DNA from: Thermoleophilaceae bacterium
GTDB taxonomy: Bacteria > Actinomycetota > Thermoleophilia > Solirubrobacterales > Thermoleophilaceae
Reading direction: 5' to 3'
Assembly: GCA_013812485.1 (NCBI GenBank)
Contig: JACCTJ010000029.1
Location: 1 to 10,477 of the forward strand
Length of the DNA: 10,477 nt
Shown: piece after piece, positions 1-7,150 of the stretch
How positions within the stretch are numbered: position 1 is the first letter of the stretch
Layout of the letters: every line of letters begins with the position of its first letter
Position numbers and translations under genes: made by a program
The notes under the pieces: model-generated
Told to the model about the DNA's origin: nothing
Seen by the model: the letters and a program-made list of their open reading frames with translations, nothing else
Database searches by the model: none

Positions 1-579
1 GCGATCAAGATGGGCGACAAGATCGCCGTCCTGCGCACCGGCGGCAAGCTGGCCCAGTACGCCTCGCCGGCCGAGCTGCTGATGTACCCGGCCGACGAGT
101 TCATCGAGGACTTCGTGGGCGCCGACCGGGCCCTCAAGCGGCTCGCGCTCCAGCGCGTACGCGACATCGACCTCTGGCGGGCGGCGACCGTCCGCGCCGG
201 CGAGCCGACCGAGGAGGCCCGGCGCAAGGTGGCCGACGCCGACCTCGAGATCCCGCTGCTGGTGGACGAGCAGGGGCGCCCCCAAGGCTGGCTGTCGGAG
301 CGCGGGATGGCCGGCGAACGGGTGCGGCCCGAGCTGCGCTCGCGCGCCGAGCCGACCGTCGAGCTCGACGACGTGCTCCGCGACGCCCTCGCCGATCTGA
401 TCGAGTCCGAGGTCCACTACTCACCCGTCGTCGACGCGGAGGGCTGCGTGGCCGGCGTGCTCTCGCTCGAGGTCATCTCCCAGACCCTTCAGATCCCACC
501 GGAACAGGTCCGCACCGGTCCCGACCTGGTCGGCCCCGGCGACGAAAAGGTGGCCGGGTCGGAGGGCGCATCGCGGTGA
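1..579 (+). CDS. opuCA: Osmoprotectant (glycine betaine/choline-type) ABC transporter ATP-binding protein, C-terminal part with CBS domains (5' partial)
   Basis: This is the C-terminal 192 residues of an importer ATPase, open at the left edge; the Walker A, signature and Walker B motifs lie outside the window. The visible start (AIKMGDKIAVLRTGGKLAQY) is the end of the nucleotide-binding domain, matching the family pattern of a D-E-A-I-K-x-G-D helix, then a strand and a Q-Y/W-x-x-P segment. The run of Pro-Ala-Asp-Glu-Phe, Asp-Phe-Val-Gly-Ala-Asp-Arg and Leu-Lys-Arg-Leu near residues 30-45 is typical of OpuCA/ProV. Two CBS repeats follow (about residues 52-102 and 107-165). In OpuA-type transporters such CBS pairs sense ionic strength or c-di-AMP; which applies here is not visible. 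The gene ends in a GTGA overlap with the first permease, so the two are translationally coupled. The opuCA symbol rests on family resemblance and on the order ATPase-permease-permease-binding protein. The substrate is inferred. Confidence 0.9.
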   Translation, partial: AIKMGDKIAVLRTGGKLAQYASPAELLMYPADEFIEDFVGADRALKRLALQRVRDIDLWRAATVRAGEPTEEARRKVADADLEIPLLVDEQGRPQGWLSERGMAGERVRPELRSRAEPTVELDDVLRDALADLIESEVHYSPVVDAEGCVAGVLSLEVISQTLQIPPEQVRTGPDLVGPGDEKVAGSEGASR

Positions 580-1286
580 GTGCGCTCGCGCTCCCCCTCG
601 CCCAGCTGGACATCCGCAGCCGCCGCGGCGGCACCTGCCTGTCCGAGGACGGGTTCTGCCCGGACTGGATCGTCGACAACCTCGACCGTTACGTGCAGCC
701 GTTGCTCGAGCACCTCTACCTGACCGTGATCTCGGTGGCCGTCGGCTTCGCGATCTCGTTCGCGCTCGCGCTGCTCGCCCACCGCAGCGGATGGCTGACC
801 GCGCCGGTGTCGGCGCTGACCAGCGTCCTCTACACGATCCCGAGCATCGCGCTGTTCCTCATGCTCGTTCCGATCACCGGCCTCACGGCGCTGACCGCGA
901 TCATCGCGCTGGTCGCCTACACCCAGGTCTTCCTCTTCCGTAACATCATCAACGGGCTCGTGAACGTCCCCGAGGAGACCAAGGACGCCGCTCGCGGGAT
1001 GGGACTGACCGAACGACAGGTCCTGTGGAGGGTGGAGATGCCGCTCGCCGTCCCCGAGATCCTGGCCGGGCTGCGTATCGCCACCACGAGCACGGTCAAC
1101 CTGGCCACGCTCGCCTTCTTCGCCGGAGCGGGCGGCCTCGGCGCCCAGATCTTCCAGGACATCACGTTCCGCTCGAACGTCGTCGTGGCAGGCGGACTGG
1201 CGATCCTGCTCGCCGCGGTCTTCGACCTGCTGATCCTCGGCGGCCAGCGCCTGGCCACGCCGTGGCGGAGGGCGGCGGCGACATGA
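576..1286 (+). CDS. Osmoprotectant ABC transporter permease (first of two, ProW/OpuCB family)
   Basis: This 236-residue integral membrane subunit forms the translocation channel with the second permease and passes solute from the binding protein to the cytoplasm. An N-terminal extracellular stretch of about 45 residues holds two cysteines (C21, C28), which could form a disulfide. Several hydrophobic membrane segments follow from about residue 47. The ABC-permease EAA loop that docks on the ATPase is clear at about 137-160 (DAARGMGLTERQVLWRVEMP), followed by the usual Pro. The GTG start at 576 overlaps the ATPase stop (GTGA) and has a GGAGGG Shine-Dalgarno at 561-566. The 3' end overlaps the next permease by ATGA. 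Length is normal for the short ProW-like permeases of OpuC systems. No symbol is given because the two permeases cannot be told apart as CB or CD from sequence alone. Confidence 0.93.
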   Translation: MSALALPLAQLDIRSRRGGTCLSEDGFCPDWIVDNLDRYVQPLLEHLYLTVISVAVGFAISFALALLAHRSGWLTAPVSALTSVLYTIPSIALFLMLVPITGLTALTAIIALVAYTQVFLFRNIINGLVNVPEETKDAARGMGLTERQVLWRVEMPLAVPEILAGLRIATTSTVNLATLAFFAGAGGLGAQIFQDITFRSNVVVAGGLAILLAAVFDLLILGGQRLATPWRRAAAT

Positions 1287-2041
1287 GCGCGCCCATCGCC
1301 AGCCTCTTCACCGACGCGCTCGAGTTCATCTTCGTCGCGCGGGAGTCCGTCACCGGCGGCGTGCAGGTCGGAGGCATCGGGGAGATCTCCTCCCTGACCG
1401 CCAACCACATGGTTCTGAGCGCCGCCGCCATCGCCATCGCCTGCGTGATCGCGCTGCCGCTCGGACTCTGGCTCGGGCACGTCGGCAAGGGGGAGTTCCT
1501 GGCCATCAGCGTCTCGAACATCGGCCGTGCGGTGCCCACGCTCGCGCTGATCGCGTTCTTCATCGCCTTCGTGGGCATCGGCTTCTTCAACGTGCTGCTC
1601 GCGTTGATCCTGCTGGCCATCCCGCCCCTGCTGACCAACACCTACGTCGGCGTGCGCGGCGTCTCCCCCGATGCCGTCGACGCCGCGCGCGGCATGGGCA
1701 TGAGCGAGCCCCAGATCGTGCGCAAGGTCGAGCTGCCGCTGGCCGTCCGCTCGATTTTCGGGGGGCTCCAGCTCTCTGCGGTCAGCGTTGTGGCCACGGC
1801 CATCCTCGGCCCGCTCGCGAGCGTCGACACGCTCGGCACACCGATCGTCAGCGTCAACGTGTACGGCCAGGCGGGCCTGCTCGGCGCCGCGTTCGTGGTG
1901 GCGGCGCTCGCCATCCTCGTATACGTCCTCTTGACGGCACTTCAGCGTGCCGCCACGCCGGCGGGGCTCAAGGCCTCGGGGCCTTCGCTCCGAGACCGCC
2001 TGCGCCGGATCCCGTTCCTCTCCCGACCAAGGAGCACCTAA
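1283..2041 (+). CDS. Osmoprotectant ABC transporter permease (second of two, ProW/OpuCD family)
   Basis: This 252-residue membrane protein is the second channel subunit of the importer. Hydrophobic segments lie at about residues 42-66, 83-117, 158-178 and 195-220. The EAA loop is at about 131-154 (AVDAARGMGMSEPQIVRKVE), with the invariant Gly, then Leu-Pro-Leu. It ends in a basic cytoplasmic tail of about 30 residues rich in Arg and Pro. The ATG at 1283 was chosen because it makes an ATGA overlap with the upstream permease, has GGAGGG at 1267-1272, and gives the expected length. The open frame runs further upstream only as a shadow of the first permease. The segment after about residue 170 lacks the Gly-Gly-Leu-Gly pattern common at this place in the family, a mild divergence. 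The binding-protein gene starts 5 nt after the stop. Confidence 0.92.
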   Translation: MSAPIASLFTDALEFIFVARESVTGGVQVGGIGEISSLTANHMVLSAAAIAIACVIALPLGLWLGHVGKGEFLAISVSNIGRAVPTLALIAFFIAFVGIGFFNVLLALILLAIPPLLTNTYVGVRGVSPDAVDAARGMGMSEPQIVRKVELPLAVRSIFGGLQLSAVSVVATAILGPLASVDTLGTPIVSVNVYGQAGLLGAAFVVAALAILVYVLLTALQRAATPAGLKASGPSLRDRLRRIPFLSRPRST

Positions 2042-2046
2042 GCGAC

Positions 2047-3033
2047 ATGAGACGTACAAGCAGGATCATCCTCGCGGCCCTCATGGCCGCCATCCTCTCC
2101 CTCGCCGTGTCCGCCTGCGGCGGCGGCGGCGGTGGTGGAGGAGGCGGTGGCGGTGGCCAGGCCGAAGGAGGCGGCGCAAAGGCCCAGCAGGCCATCAAGC
2201 GCGACTCCGCGAACGCCGGCAAGAAGGTCACCGTCGGCTCGAAGAACTTCCCCGAGCAGCTCGTCTTGGGCGAGATCTACTCGCAGTCGCTCGAGGCGGC
2301 GGGCTACGACGTCGAGAAGCAGCTCAACCTCGGGTCCGAGGTGGTCGCCTTCAAGGCGCTCAAGAACGGCGACGTCGACGCCTACCCCGAGTACACGGGC
2401 ACGGTCCTCACGAACTTCTACAAGGTCGATGCCAAGGACATTCCGAAGGATCCGCAGGCCGCGTTCTCCCAGAGCGAGCAGAAGCTTCGCGGGGACAAGG
2501 TCAAGGCTCTGCCGCGTACGCCGTTCGAGAACACCTACCGGCTCGGAGCGACGAAGGAGACCGCGCAGCGCCTCGGCGTGCGCAACACCTCGCAGCTCGC
2601 GCCCAAGGCGAAGGACCTGACGATCACCGGGTACCCCGAGTGTCGGCAGCGCCTCGACTGCTACGTCGGCGTGCAGAAGACCTACGGGACCAGGTTCAAG
2701 GACTTCGTGGCGAGCGAGTCGACCTACGAGGTGCTCAACCAGAAGGAGGCCGACATCGGCTTCCTGTTCACGACCGACGCCGACCTCGACACGGGCAAGT
2801 ACGTGACCTTCGAGGACGACAAGAAGCTCTTCCCGCCCTACAACGTCTCGCTCCTGGTCCGCGACGAGGCGGCTCAGCGGCTCGGCCCCGGTGCCCAGCA
2901 GGTCGTCGAGCGGATCCAGAAGCCGCTGACCAACGAGGTCATGATCGAGCTGAACTCGCGCGTCAAGCTCGACAAGAAGACGCCCGAGGAGGTGGCCAAG
3001 GAGTATCTCCGGGCCGAGGGCTTCGTTCAGTAG
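2047..3033 (+). CDS. opuCC: Osmoprotectant ABC transporter substrate-binding lipoprotein (OpuAC/ProX-like, QAT family)
   Basis: This 328-residue membrane-anchored protein captures the solute outside the membrane and delivers it to the permeases. Residues 1-24 are a lipoprotein signal: Arg-Arg near the start, a hydrophobic core, then lipobox V-S-A-C with C24 as the lipidated residue. A run of 13 glycines (25-37) and a Gly/Ala-rich stretch form a flexible tether. The OpuAC domain starts near residue 61 with the family motif VGSKNFPEQ, followed by a DAYPEYTGTV segment (111-120) typical of quaternary-amine binding proteins. C199 and C205 are six residues apart and probably form a disulfide. An AAGGAG at 2029-2034 lies 12 nt before the ATG, at the end of the upstream permease gene. 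It is the last gene of the operon; a GC hairpin follows. The exact ligand (betaine, choline, carnitine, ectoine) cannot be read from the sequence. Confidence 0.93.
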   Translation: MRRTSRIILAALMAAILSLAVSACGGGGGGGGGGGGGQAEGGGAKAQQAIKRDSANAGKKVTVGSKNFPEQLVLGEIYSQSLEAAGYDVEKQLNLGSEVVAFKALKNGDVDAYPEYTGTVLTNFYKVDAKDIPKDPQAAFSQSEQKLRGDKVKALPRTPFENTYRLGATKETAQRLGVRNTSQLAPKAKDLTITGYPECRQRLDCYVGVQKTYGTRFKDFVASESTYEVLNQKEADIGFLFTTDADLDTGKYVTFEDDKKLFPPYNVSLLVRDEAAQRLGPGAQQVVERIQKPLTNEVMIELNSRVKLDKKTPEEVAKEYLRAEGFVQ

Positions 3034-3051
3034 CGCCGGAGCAGATTGAGC

Positions 3052-3080
3052 GGGCGCCCGGGGAACCGCGCCGGGCGCCC
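3052..3080 (+). terminator. GC-rich stem-loop after the osmoprotectant importer operon
   Basis: GGGCGCCCGG at 3052-3061 and CCGGGCGCCC at 3071-3080 are perfect inverted repeats (10 bp, all G/C) with a 9-nt loop, starting 18 nt after the binding-protein stop codon. No T-tract follows. Intrinsic terminators without a U-tract are common in high-GC actinobacteria, so this probably ends the operon transcript or stabilises its 3' end. It also separates the importer genes from the DUF1152 gene. Confidence 0.65.
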
Positions 3081-3122
3081 CGCGCATCTGAGCCGAGCCG
3101 CGTCGGCGGTCACAATGGCCCG

Positions 3123-4088
3123 GTGCTCGACGCCGACGCCCTGCTCGCCGCCGCGCGCCGCCCGCTCCTGATCGGGGTCGGCGGTGGTGGCGACGTGGCC
3201 GCCACCCTGGCGCTGTCCGAGCCGCTCTCGCGGCTGCACGGCGCACGGCCGGTCGTCGGCGGGGTGAGCTGGGAGCGCATCGCCGTCGACCGCCACCCGG
3301 GGCCGCGCCGCATCGCCGAGATCGCCGACGTCGCCGAGGAGCTTGCCCCGGCGGTGGTGCTCGCCGGCGCCGAGACGCGGGTCAGCAGGACCGAGGACGG
3401 GGAGGAGGTGCGCTTCGCCGAGTCGCGCGCGGCCGAGCTCAGCGGCGAGAGCACCGTCCTCGTCGATCCCTCCGAGGGCCCGCGGGCGGTGGCCGAGGGC
3501 CTCGGCGCCGCGATCGAGCGCCTCGACGCCGACCTCCTCGTGCTCGTCGACGTGGGCGGCGACGCGATCGCCCACGGCGACGAGCCGGGCCTCTCCAGTC
3601 CGCTCTGCGACGCCATCCTCCTCGCCGCGGGTGCCGAACTGGCCGAGCGCGGCGTGACGGTCCTGGGGGCGATCTTCGGCCCAGGCTGCGATGGCGAGCT
3701 CGCCGTGGAGGAGGTGCTGACCCGGGTGGCCGAGATCGCCGCCGGCGGAGGGCTCGCCGGAGCCCGCGCGCTGACCGAGCCCGCCGCCGCGGCGCTCGAG
3801 CGGGCGGTCGAGCGGATCCCCACCGAGGCGAGCGCGCTGCCGCTGCGGTGCTTTCGCGGCGAGACCGGCGTGGCCGCCATCCGCGGAGGCCGGCGCCACG
3901 TCGAGCTCTCACCGCTGTGCACGCTCACCTTCTTCTTCGACGTGCTCGTCGCGCTGGACACCGCGGCGCGGCTCGCCTGGGCGGTGCGCGGCGCCGCAAG
4001 CCTCGAGGCTGCGAACGACGTGCTCGGCGATCTCGGGGTGCGGACCGAGCTCGACCTCGAGCGCGAGGCGCTCAGCCCTGGTTCTTGA
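3123..4088 (+). CDS. DUF1152 domain-containing protein
   Basis: This is a 321-residue soluble protein with no signal peptide or membrane helix. It matches the DUF1152 pattern: an N-terminal glycine loop after a hydrophobic strand (LIGVGGGGDV, residues 16-25), a central DVGGDAIAHGDE (143-154) followed by GLSSPLCDA, and a C-terminal region with ELSPLCTLTFFFD (261-273). The glycine loop and acidic motifs suggest a nucleotide- or metal-binding enzyme fold, but the family has no established function that I know of and I assign none. The GTG at 3123 is the first usable start in this frame after the preceding gene; the frame has no ATG, GTG or TTG between 3034 and 3122. No Shine-Dalgarno precedes it, so the mRNA may be leaderless. 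The last 17 bases overlap pntB on the opposite strand. Recognition is from memory of the family motifs. Confidence 0.8.
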   Translation: MLDADALLAAARRPLLIGVGGGGDVAATLALSEPLSRLHGARPVVGGVSWERIAVDRHPGPRRIAEIADVAEELAPAVVLAGAETRVSRTEDGEEVRFAESRAAELSGESTVLVDPSEGPRAVAEGLGAAIERLDADLLVLVDVGGDAIAHGDEPGLSSPLCDAILLAAGAELAERGVTVLGAIFGPGCDGELAVEEVLTRVAEIAAGGGLAGARALTEPAAAALERAVERIPTEASALPLRCFRGETGVAAIRGGRRHVELSPLCTLTFFFDVLVALDTAARLAWAVRGAASLEAANDVLGDLGVRTELDLEREALSPGS

Positions 4089-5481
4089 CCGACTGAGTGA
4101 CGCCCTCGAGGCCCTGCTTGGCGTCGGAGAAGAGCATCATTGTCTTGTCCTGGTCGTAGAAGAGCGGATTGTCGATGCCCGCGAAGCCGGGGCTGAGGCT
4201 CCGCTTGACGATCACGACGCGCTTAGCGTGGTCGGCGTTGAGGATCGGCATGCCGGCGATCGGGTTGTCGCCCTCCTCGCGCGCGGTCGGGTTGACCACG
4301 TCGTTGGCCCCGACGATGACCACGGCGTCGGTCTCGGCGAACTGGTCGTTGATGTCCTCGAGGTCGAACAGCTTCTCGGCGGGGACGTCGGCTTCGGCCA
4401 GCAGCACGTTCATGTGGCCCGGCATGCGGCCGGCCACCGGGTGGATGGCGAACTTGACGTCCTTGCCCTGGGCCTCGAGCGTGCGCATCAGGTCCGCAAT
4501 CGCCCCCTGCGCCTGCGCGACCGCGAGTCCGTAGCCGGGGATGAAGATCACCGAGTCGGCGTCGTAGGCCAGCGTCGCGGCGACGTCGTCCGCCCCGCCG
4601 GAGGTCACGGGCTTCTCCTCCCCGTCGCCGGCCGCTGCGCCCGTCCCGGCGGCGGCCACGGCGCCGAAGAGGATCTTCGACAGCGGCCGCCCGAGCGCGT
4701 TCGACATCAGGTAGGTGAGGATCGTGCCCGAGGCGCCGACGAGCGCACCGGCGATGATCAGGACCGTGTTGCCGAGCGCCATGCCGGAGGCCGCCGCGGC
4801 CACTCCGGTGAAGGCGTTGAGCAAGGAGATGACGATCGGCATGTCGGCGCCGCCGATGGGGATCACCAGCAGCACGCCGAGCAGCAACGCGAGCGCGAGA
4901 AGGACCGCCGCGAAGAGCACCGGCGCCGGCCCTCCGGCCAGCACCGTGACCACGAGCGCGATCACGAGCACGAGCAGCCCGGCGTTGACCACCTTCTGGC
5001 CCGGGAAGGTCACCGACCCGCCAAACGCGAGCTCCTCGAGCTTGACGAAGGCGATGACGCTACCCGCGAAGCTCAGCCCGCCGACGAGGATCGAGAAGAA
5101 GATGAACAGAAGAATCACGAGGTTCTCGTCGCCGCCGGCCAGCTGGATCTCGTAGAACTCGGAGAAGCCGATGAGCGCGGCGGCGCCGCCTCCCACGCCG
5201 TTGAACGCGGCGACGAACTGGGGCATCGAGGTCATCGGCACGCGCACGGCGATGACGCCGCCGACCGCCGAGCCGAGTCCCACGACGACCGCGATCAGCA
5301 CCAGCGTGAGCGCTTCGGCGGGGAACTCGAAGAACGTGACCACGAAGGCCACGAACATGCCGACGGCGGCGACCAGGTTGCCCGCGCGGGCGGTCTGGGG
5401 CGAGCGCAGGAGGCGGATGCCGAAGATGAACAGCGCCGCCGCGAAGAGATAGACCAGGGTCGTTCCCGTGCTCAGAGCCAT
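4072..5481 (-). CDS. pntB: Proton-translocating NAD(P) transhydrogenase, beta subunit
   Basis: This 469-residue subunit carries the dII membrane domain and the NADP(H)-binding dIII domain; with PntAA/PntAB it drives NADH + NADP+ to NAD+ + NADPH using inward proton flow. About nine hydrophobic segments fill residues 5-275. A flexible linker (about 278-300) leads to dIII, which has GYGLAVAQAQ (316-325), HPVAGRMPGHMNV (347-359), GANDVVNP (391-398) and KRSLSPGFAGIDNPLF (426-441), all diagnostic. Length is normal. At the place of the E. coli proton-channel His91 the residue is N94 (AAFNGVGGG); from memory, mycobacterial PntB also has Asn here. The ATG at 5481 lies 14 nt beyond the pntAB stop; the only Shine-Dalgarno-like bases (AGGA) overlap that stop, so translation is probably coupled. 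The 3' end overlaps the DUF1152 gene and I see no terminator hairpin. Confidence 0.98.
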   Translation of the reverse strand: MALSTGTTLVYLFAAALFIFGIRLLRSPQTARAGNLVAAVGMFVAFVVTFFEFPAEALTLVLIAVVVGLGSAVGGVIAVRVPMTSMPQFVAAFNGVGGGAAALIGFSEFYEIQLAGGDENLVILLFIFFSILVGGLSFAGSVIAFVKLEELAFGGSVTFPGQKVVNAGLLVLVIALVVTVLAGGPAPVLFAAVLLALALLLGVLLVIPIGGADMPIVISLLNAFTGVAAAASGMALGNTVLIIAGALVGASGTILTYLMSNALGRPLSKILFGAVAAAGTGAAAGDGEEKPVTSGGADDVAATLAYDADSVIFIPGYGLAVAQAQGAIADLMRTLEAQGKDVKFAIHPVAGRMPGHMNVLLAEADVPAEKLFDLEDINDQFAETDAVVIVGANDVVNPTAREEGDNPIAGMPILNADHAKRVVIVKRSLSPGFAGIDNPLFYDQDKTMMLFSDAKQGLEGVTQSVKNQG

Positions 5482-5495
5482 GGCCGCAGCCGGTC

Positions 5496-5795
5496 CTATC
5501 CGCGCTTGCGGCGCGAGCCGCCGCGGAACATCTCGAGCATGCGATTGGTCACGATGAACCCGCCGACCACGTTGACCGCCCCGAAGAACACGGCCACCAG
5601 GCCCAGCACCTTCGTCAGCGTGTCCTCGGCGGTCAGGACGATGACCAAAGCGCCGACGACCACGATGCCGTGGATGGCGTTCGTGGCCGACATGAGCGGC
5701 GTGTGCAGCAGCGTGGGCACGCGCGAGATCAGCTCGAAACCGAGCGCGATGGCCAGCACGAGCACGACGAGCTGAGAGAGGATCTCGGCGGCCAC
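5496..5795 (-). CDS. pntAB: NAD(P) transhydrogenase alpha subunit, membrane part (PntAB / alpha-2)
   Basis: This 99-residue membrane protein supplies the alpha-side helices of the proton channel in transhydrogenases whose alpha chain is split. Three hydrophobic segments are seen at about residues 4-22, 41-57 and 62-83. The conserved connecting stretch is VPTLLHTPLMSATNAIHGI (26-44). It ends in a short basic tail (GGSRRKRG). The GTG at 5795 is preceded by GGAGG at 5805-5809 with 9-nt spacing, and begins 4 nt after the pntAA stop, so the two are co-translated. The separate PntAA and PntAB genes follow the Rhodospirillum/actinobacterial arrangement rather than the fused E. coli PntA. Confidence 0.97.
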   Translation of the reverse strand: MAAEILSQLVVLVLAIALGFELISRVPTLLHTPLMSATNAIHGIVVVGALVIVLTAEDTLTKVLGLVAVFFGAVNVVGGFIVTNRMLEMFRGGSRRKRG

Positions 5796-5799
5796 CGGC

Positions 5800-7113
5800 T
5801 CAGGCCTCCGCCTTCTCCGTCGTCTGTCCGAGCGCCTCGCGGGCGCCGTCGTGGCGGACCTCCCCGCCGTGGCAGACCACGGCGCCGGCGGTGATCTCGT
5901 CGTCGAAGTCGAGCTGGAGCTCGCCGTCGTCGTCGACGAGGTGGGAGATCAGGTTGACCACGTTGCGCGAGTAGAGCTGGCTGGCGTGGACGGGCATGCC
6001 GCTCGGGATGTCGCGCGGGCCGATCACCCGCACCTGGCCGTGCTCGACCGTCTCGCCGGGCGCGGTGAGCTCGCAGTTGCCCCCGGCGTCGGCGGCGAGG
6101 TCGATGACCACCGATCCGGGCGGCATGGCCTCGACCATCTCGGTGGTGACCAGGGTCGGCGCGGGGCGGCCGGGGATGAGCGCGGTCGTGACGACCATGT
6201 CGGTCTCGGCGAGCTGACCCTTGATCAGCTCGCGGTCGCGGGCCTGCTTGTCCTCGGCCTGCTCGCGGGCGTAGCCACCGGCCGCGGAGCTCTGCTGCTC
6301 GTCGGCCTCCTGGGTCTCGTCCTCGCCGGCGCCGTTCGCACTCGCCTCCTCGCCGCCGCCGGGCGCGATGCCGACCGCGAGCTTGAGCTCGTCCCAGAGC
6401 CCGGCGAACCCGGCTCGAGGCTCCTGCCGGGCGGGCGTCTGCTGCGCCGCCGCCGCGGTGCGCTCCTCGTGCTCCTCGAGGAACGTCGCGCCGATGCTCT
6501 CGATCTGCTCCTTGACCTCGGGGCGGATGTCGAAGGCGGTCACCTCGGCGCCGAGGCGCTTGGCGGTGGCGATGGCCTGGAGGCCCGCAACCCCCGCTCC
6601 GAGGATCAGCACCTTCGCGGCCTTGGTCGTGCCGGCCGCGGTGGTCATCATCGGCAGGTACCGGCCGAGCGAGTCGGCGCCGATGAGCACGCACTTGTAG
6701 CCGGCCACCGAGCTCTGCGAGGAGAGGGCATCCATGCTCTGAGCGCGGGCGATGCGCGGCACCGAGTCCATGCTGACGGCGGTCACCCCGCGCTCGGCGA
6801 GGCGACCGATCAGCTCGGCGCTCGGGACGGGCGGGAGGAAGCAGAGGACGAGCTGGCCGTCGCGCAGACGTTCGACCTCGGCGTCGCTGGGCGCGCGGAC
6901 CTTGGCCACGAGGTCGGCCTCCCCGTAGAGCCGCTCGCCGTCGACGACCTCGGCGCCCGCCTCCGCGTAGGCCTCGTCGAGGTTGAAGTCGCGCCCGGCG
7001 CCGCTCTCCACGAGGATCTCGAGCCCGCGGTCGCGGAGCTTGGCCACGGTTTCGGGCACGAGCGCGACGCGGCGCTCGCCTTCGACCGTCTCCTGGGGGA
7101 CTCCCACCTTCAC
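5800..7113 (-). CDS. pntAA: NAD(P) transhydrogenase alpha subunit, NAD(H)-binding part (PntAA / alpha-1), with a low-complexity insertion
   Basis: This 437-residue soluble dI subunit binds NAD(H) and exchanges hydride with NADP(H) on PntB. It starts MKVGVPQETVEGERRVALVP, the alanine dehydrogenase/PNT N-terminal domain. The RQD loop is intact: R120, Q125, D128 and S131 within PRIARAQSMDALSSQ. The Rossmann fold has GAGVAG (172-177), and strand 2 ends in D195, consistent with NAD rather than NADP. SAAGGYA (276-282), ALIPGRPAP (311-319) and DLAADAGGNC (338-347) match the C-terminal half. Between about residues 217 and 276 is a Gln/Ala/Glu/Gly-rich stretch that makes the region about 55 residues longer than my recollection of Rhodospirillum PntAA (about 384 residues). 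The GTG at 7113 was chosen because it gives the canonical M-K-x-G-V-P start. No Shine-Dalgarno is visible in the 13 nt after the gpgS stop, so coupling to gpgS is likely. Confidence 0.96.
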   Translation of the reverse strand: MKVGVPQETVEGERRVALVPETVAKLRDRGLEILVESGAGRDFNLDEAYAEAGAEVVDGERLYGEADLVAKVRAPSDAEVERLRDGQLVLCFLPPVPSAELIGRLAERGVTAVSMDSVPRIARAQSMDALSSQSSVAGYKCVLIGADSLGRYLPMMTTAAGTTKAAKVLILGAGVAGLQAIATAKRLGAEVTAFDIRPEVKEQIESIGATFLEEHEERTAAAAQQTPARQEPRAGFAGLWDELKLAVGIAPGGGEEASANGAGEDETQEADEQQSSAAGGYAREQAEDKQARDRELIKGQLAETDMVVTTALIPGRPAPTLVTTEMVEAMPPGSVVIDLAADAGGNCELTAPGETVEHGQVRVIGPRDIPSGMPVHASQLYSRNVVNLISHLVDDDGELQLDFDDEITAGAVVCHGGEVRHDGAREALGQTTEKAEA

Positions 7114-7150
7114 GAGGCGGAGAAGGCTATCGGGAACCCGAGGCGGAGAA
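7113..7150. repeat. 12-bp direct repeat around the gpgS stop codon
   Basis: CGAGGCGGAGAA occurs at 7113-7124 and again at 7139-7150, with copy starts 26 bp apart. One copy is in the last codons of gpgS and the other spans the gap to pntAA and touches its GTG start. It may be the trace of a small tandem duplication at the gene boundary, or chance in GC-rich DNA. Confidence 0.4.

Noticed and set aside
917..2059. A 380-codon open frame on the minus strand across the two permease genes
   Set aside because: It is Arg/Asp/His/Gly-rich shadow coding of GC-rich genes; the plus-strand permeases have EAA loops, membrane segments and coupled starts.
3115..3117. ATG just before the DUF1152 gene as its start
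   Set aside because: It is in a different reading frame from the DUF1152 protein.
1947..3122. Upstream extension of the DUF1152 frame over the binding-protein gene
   Set aside because: The extension reads as Arg-rich shadow sequence, passes through the operon terminator hairpin, and has no start codon between 3034 and 3122.
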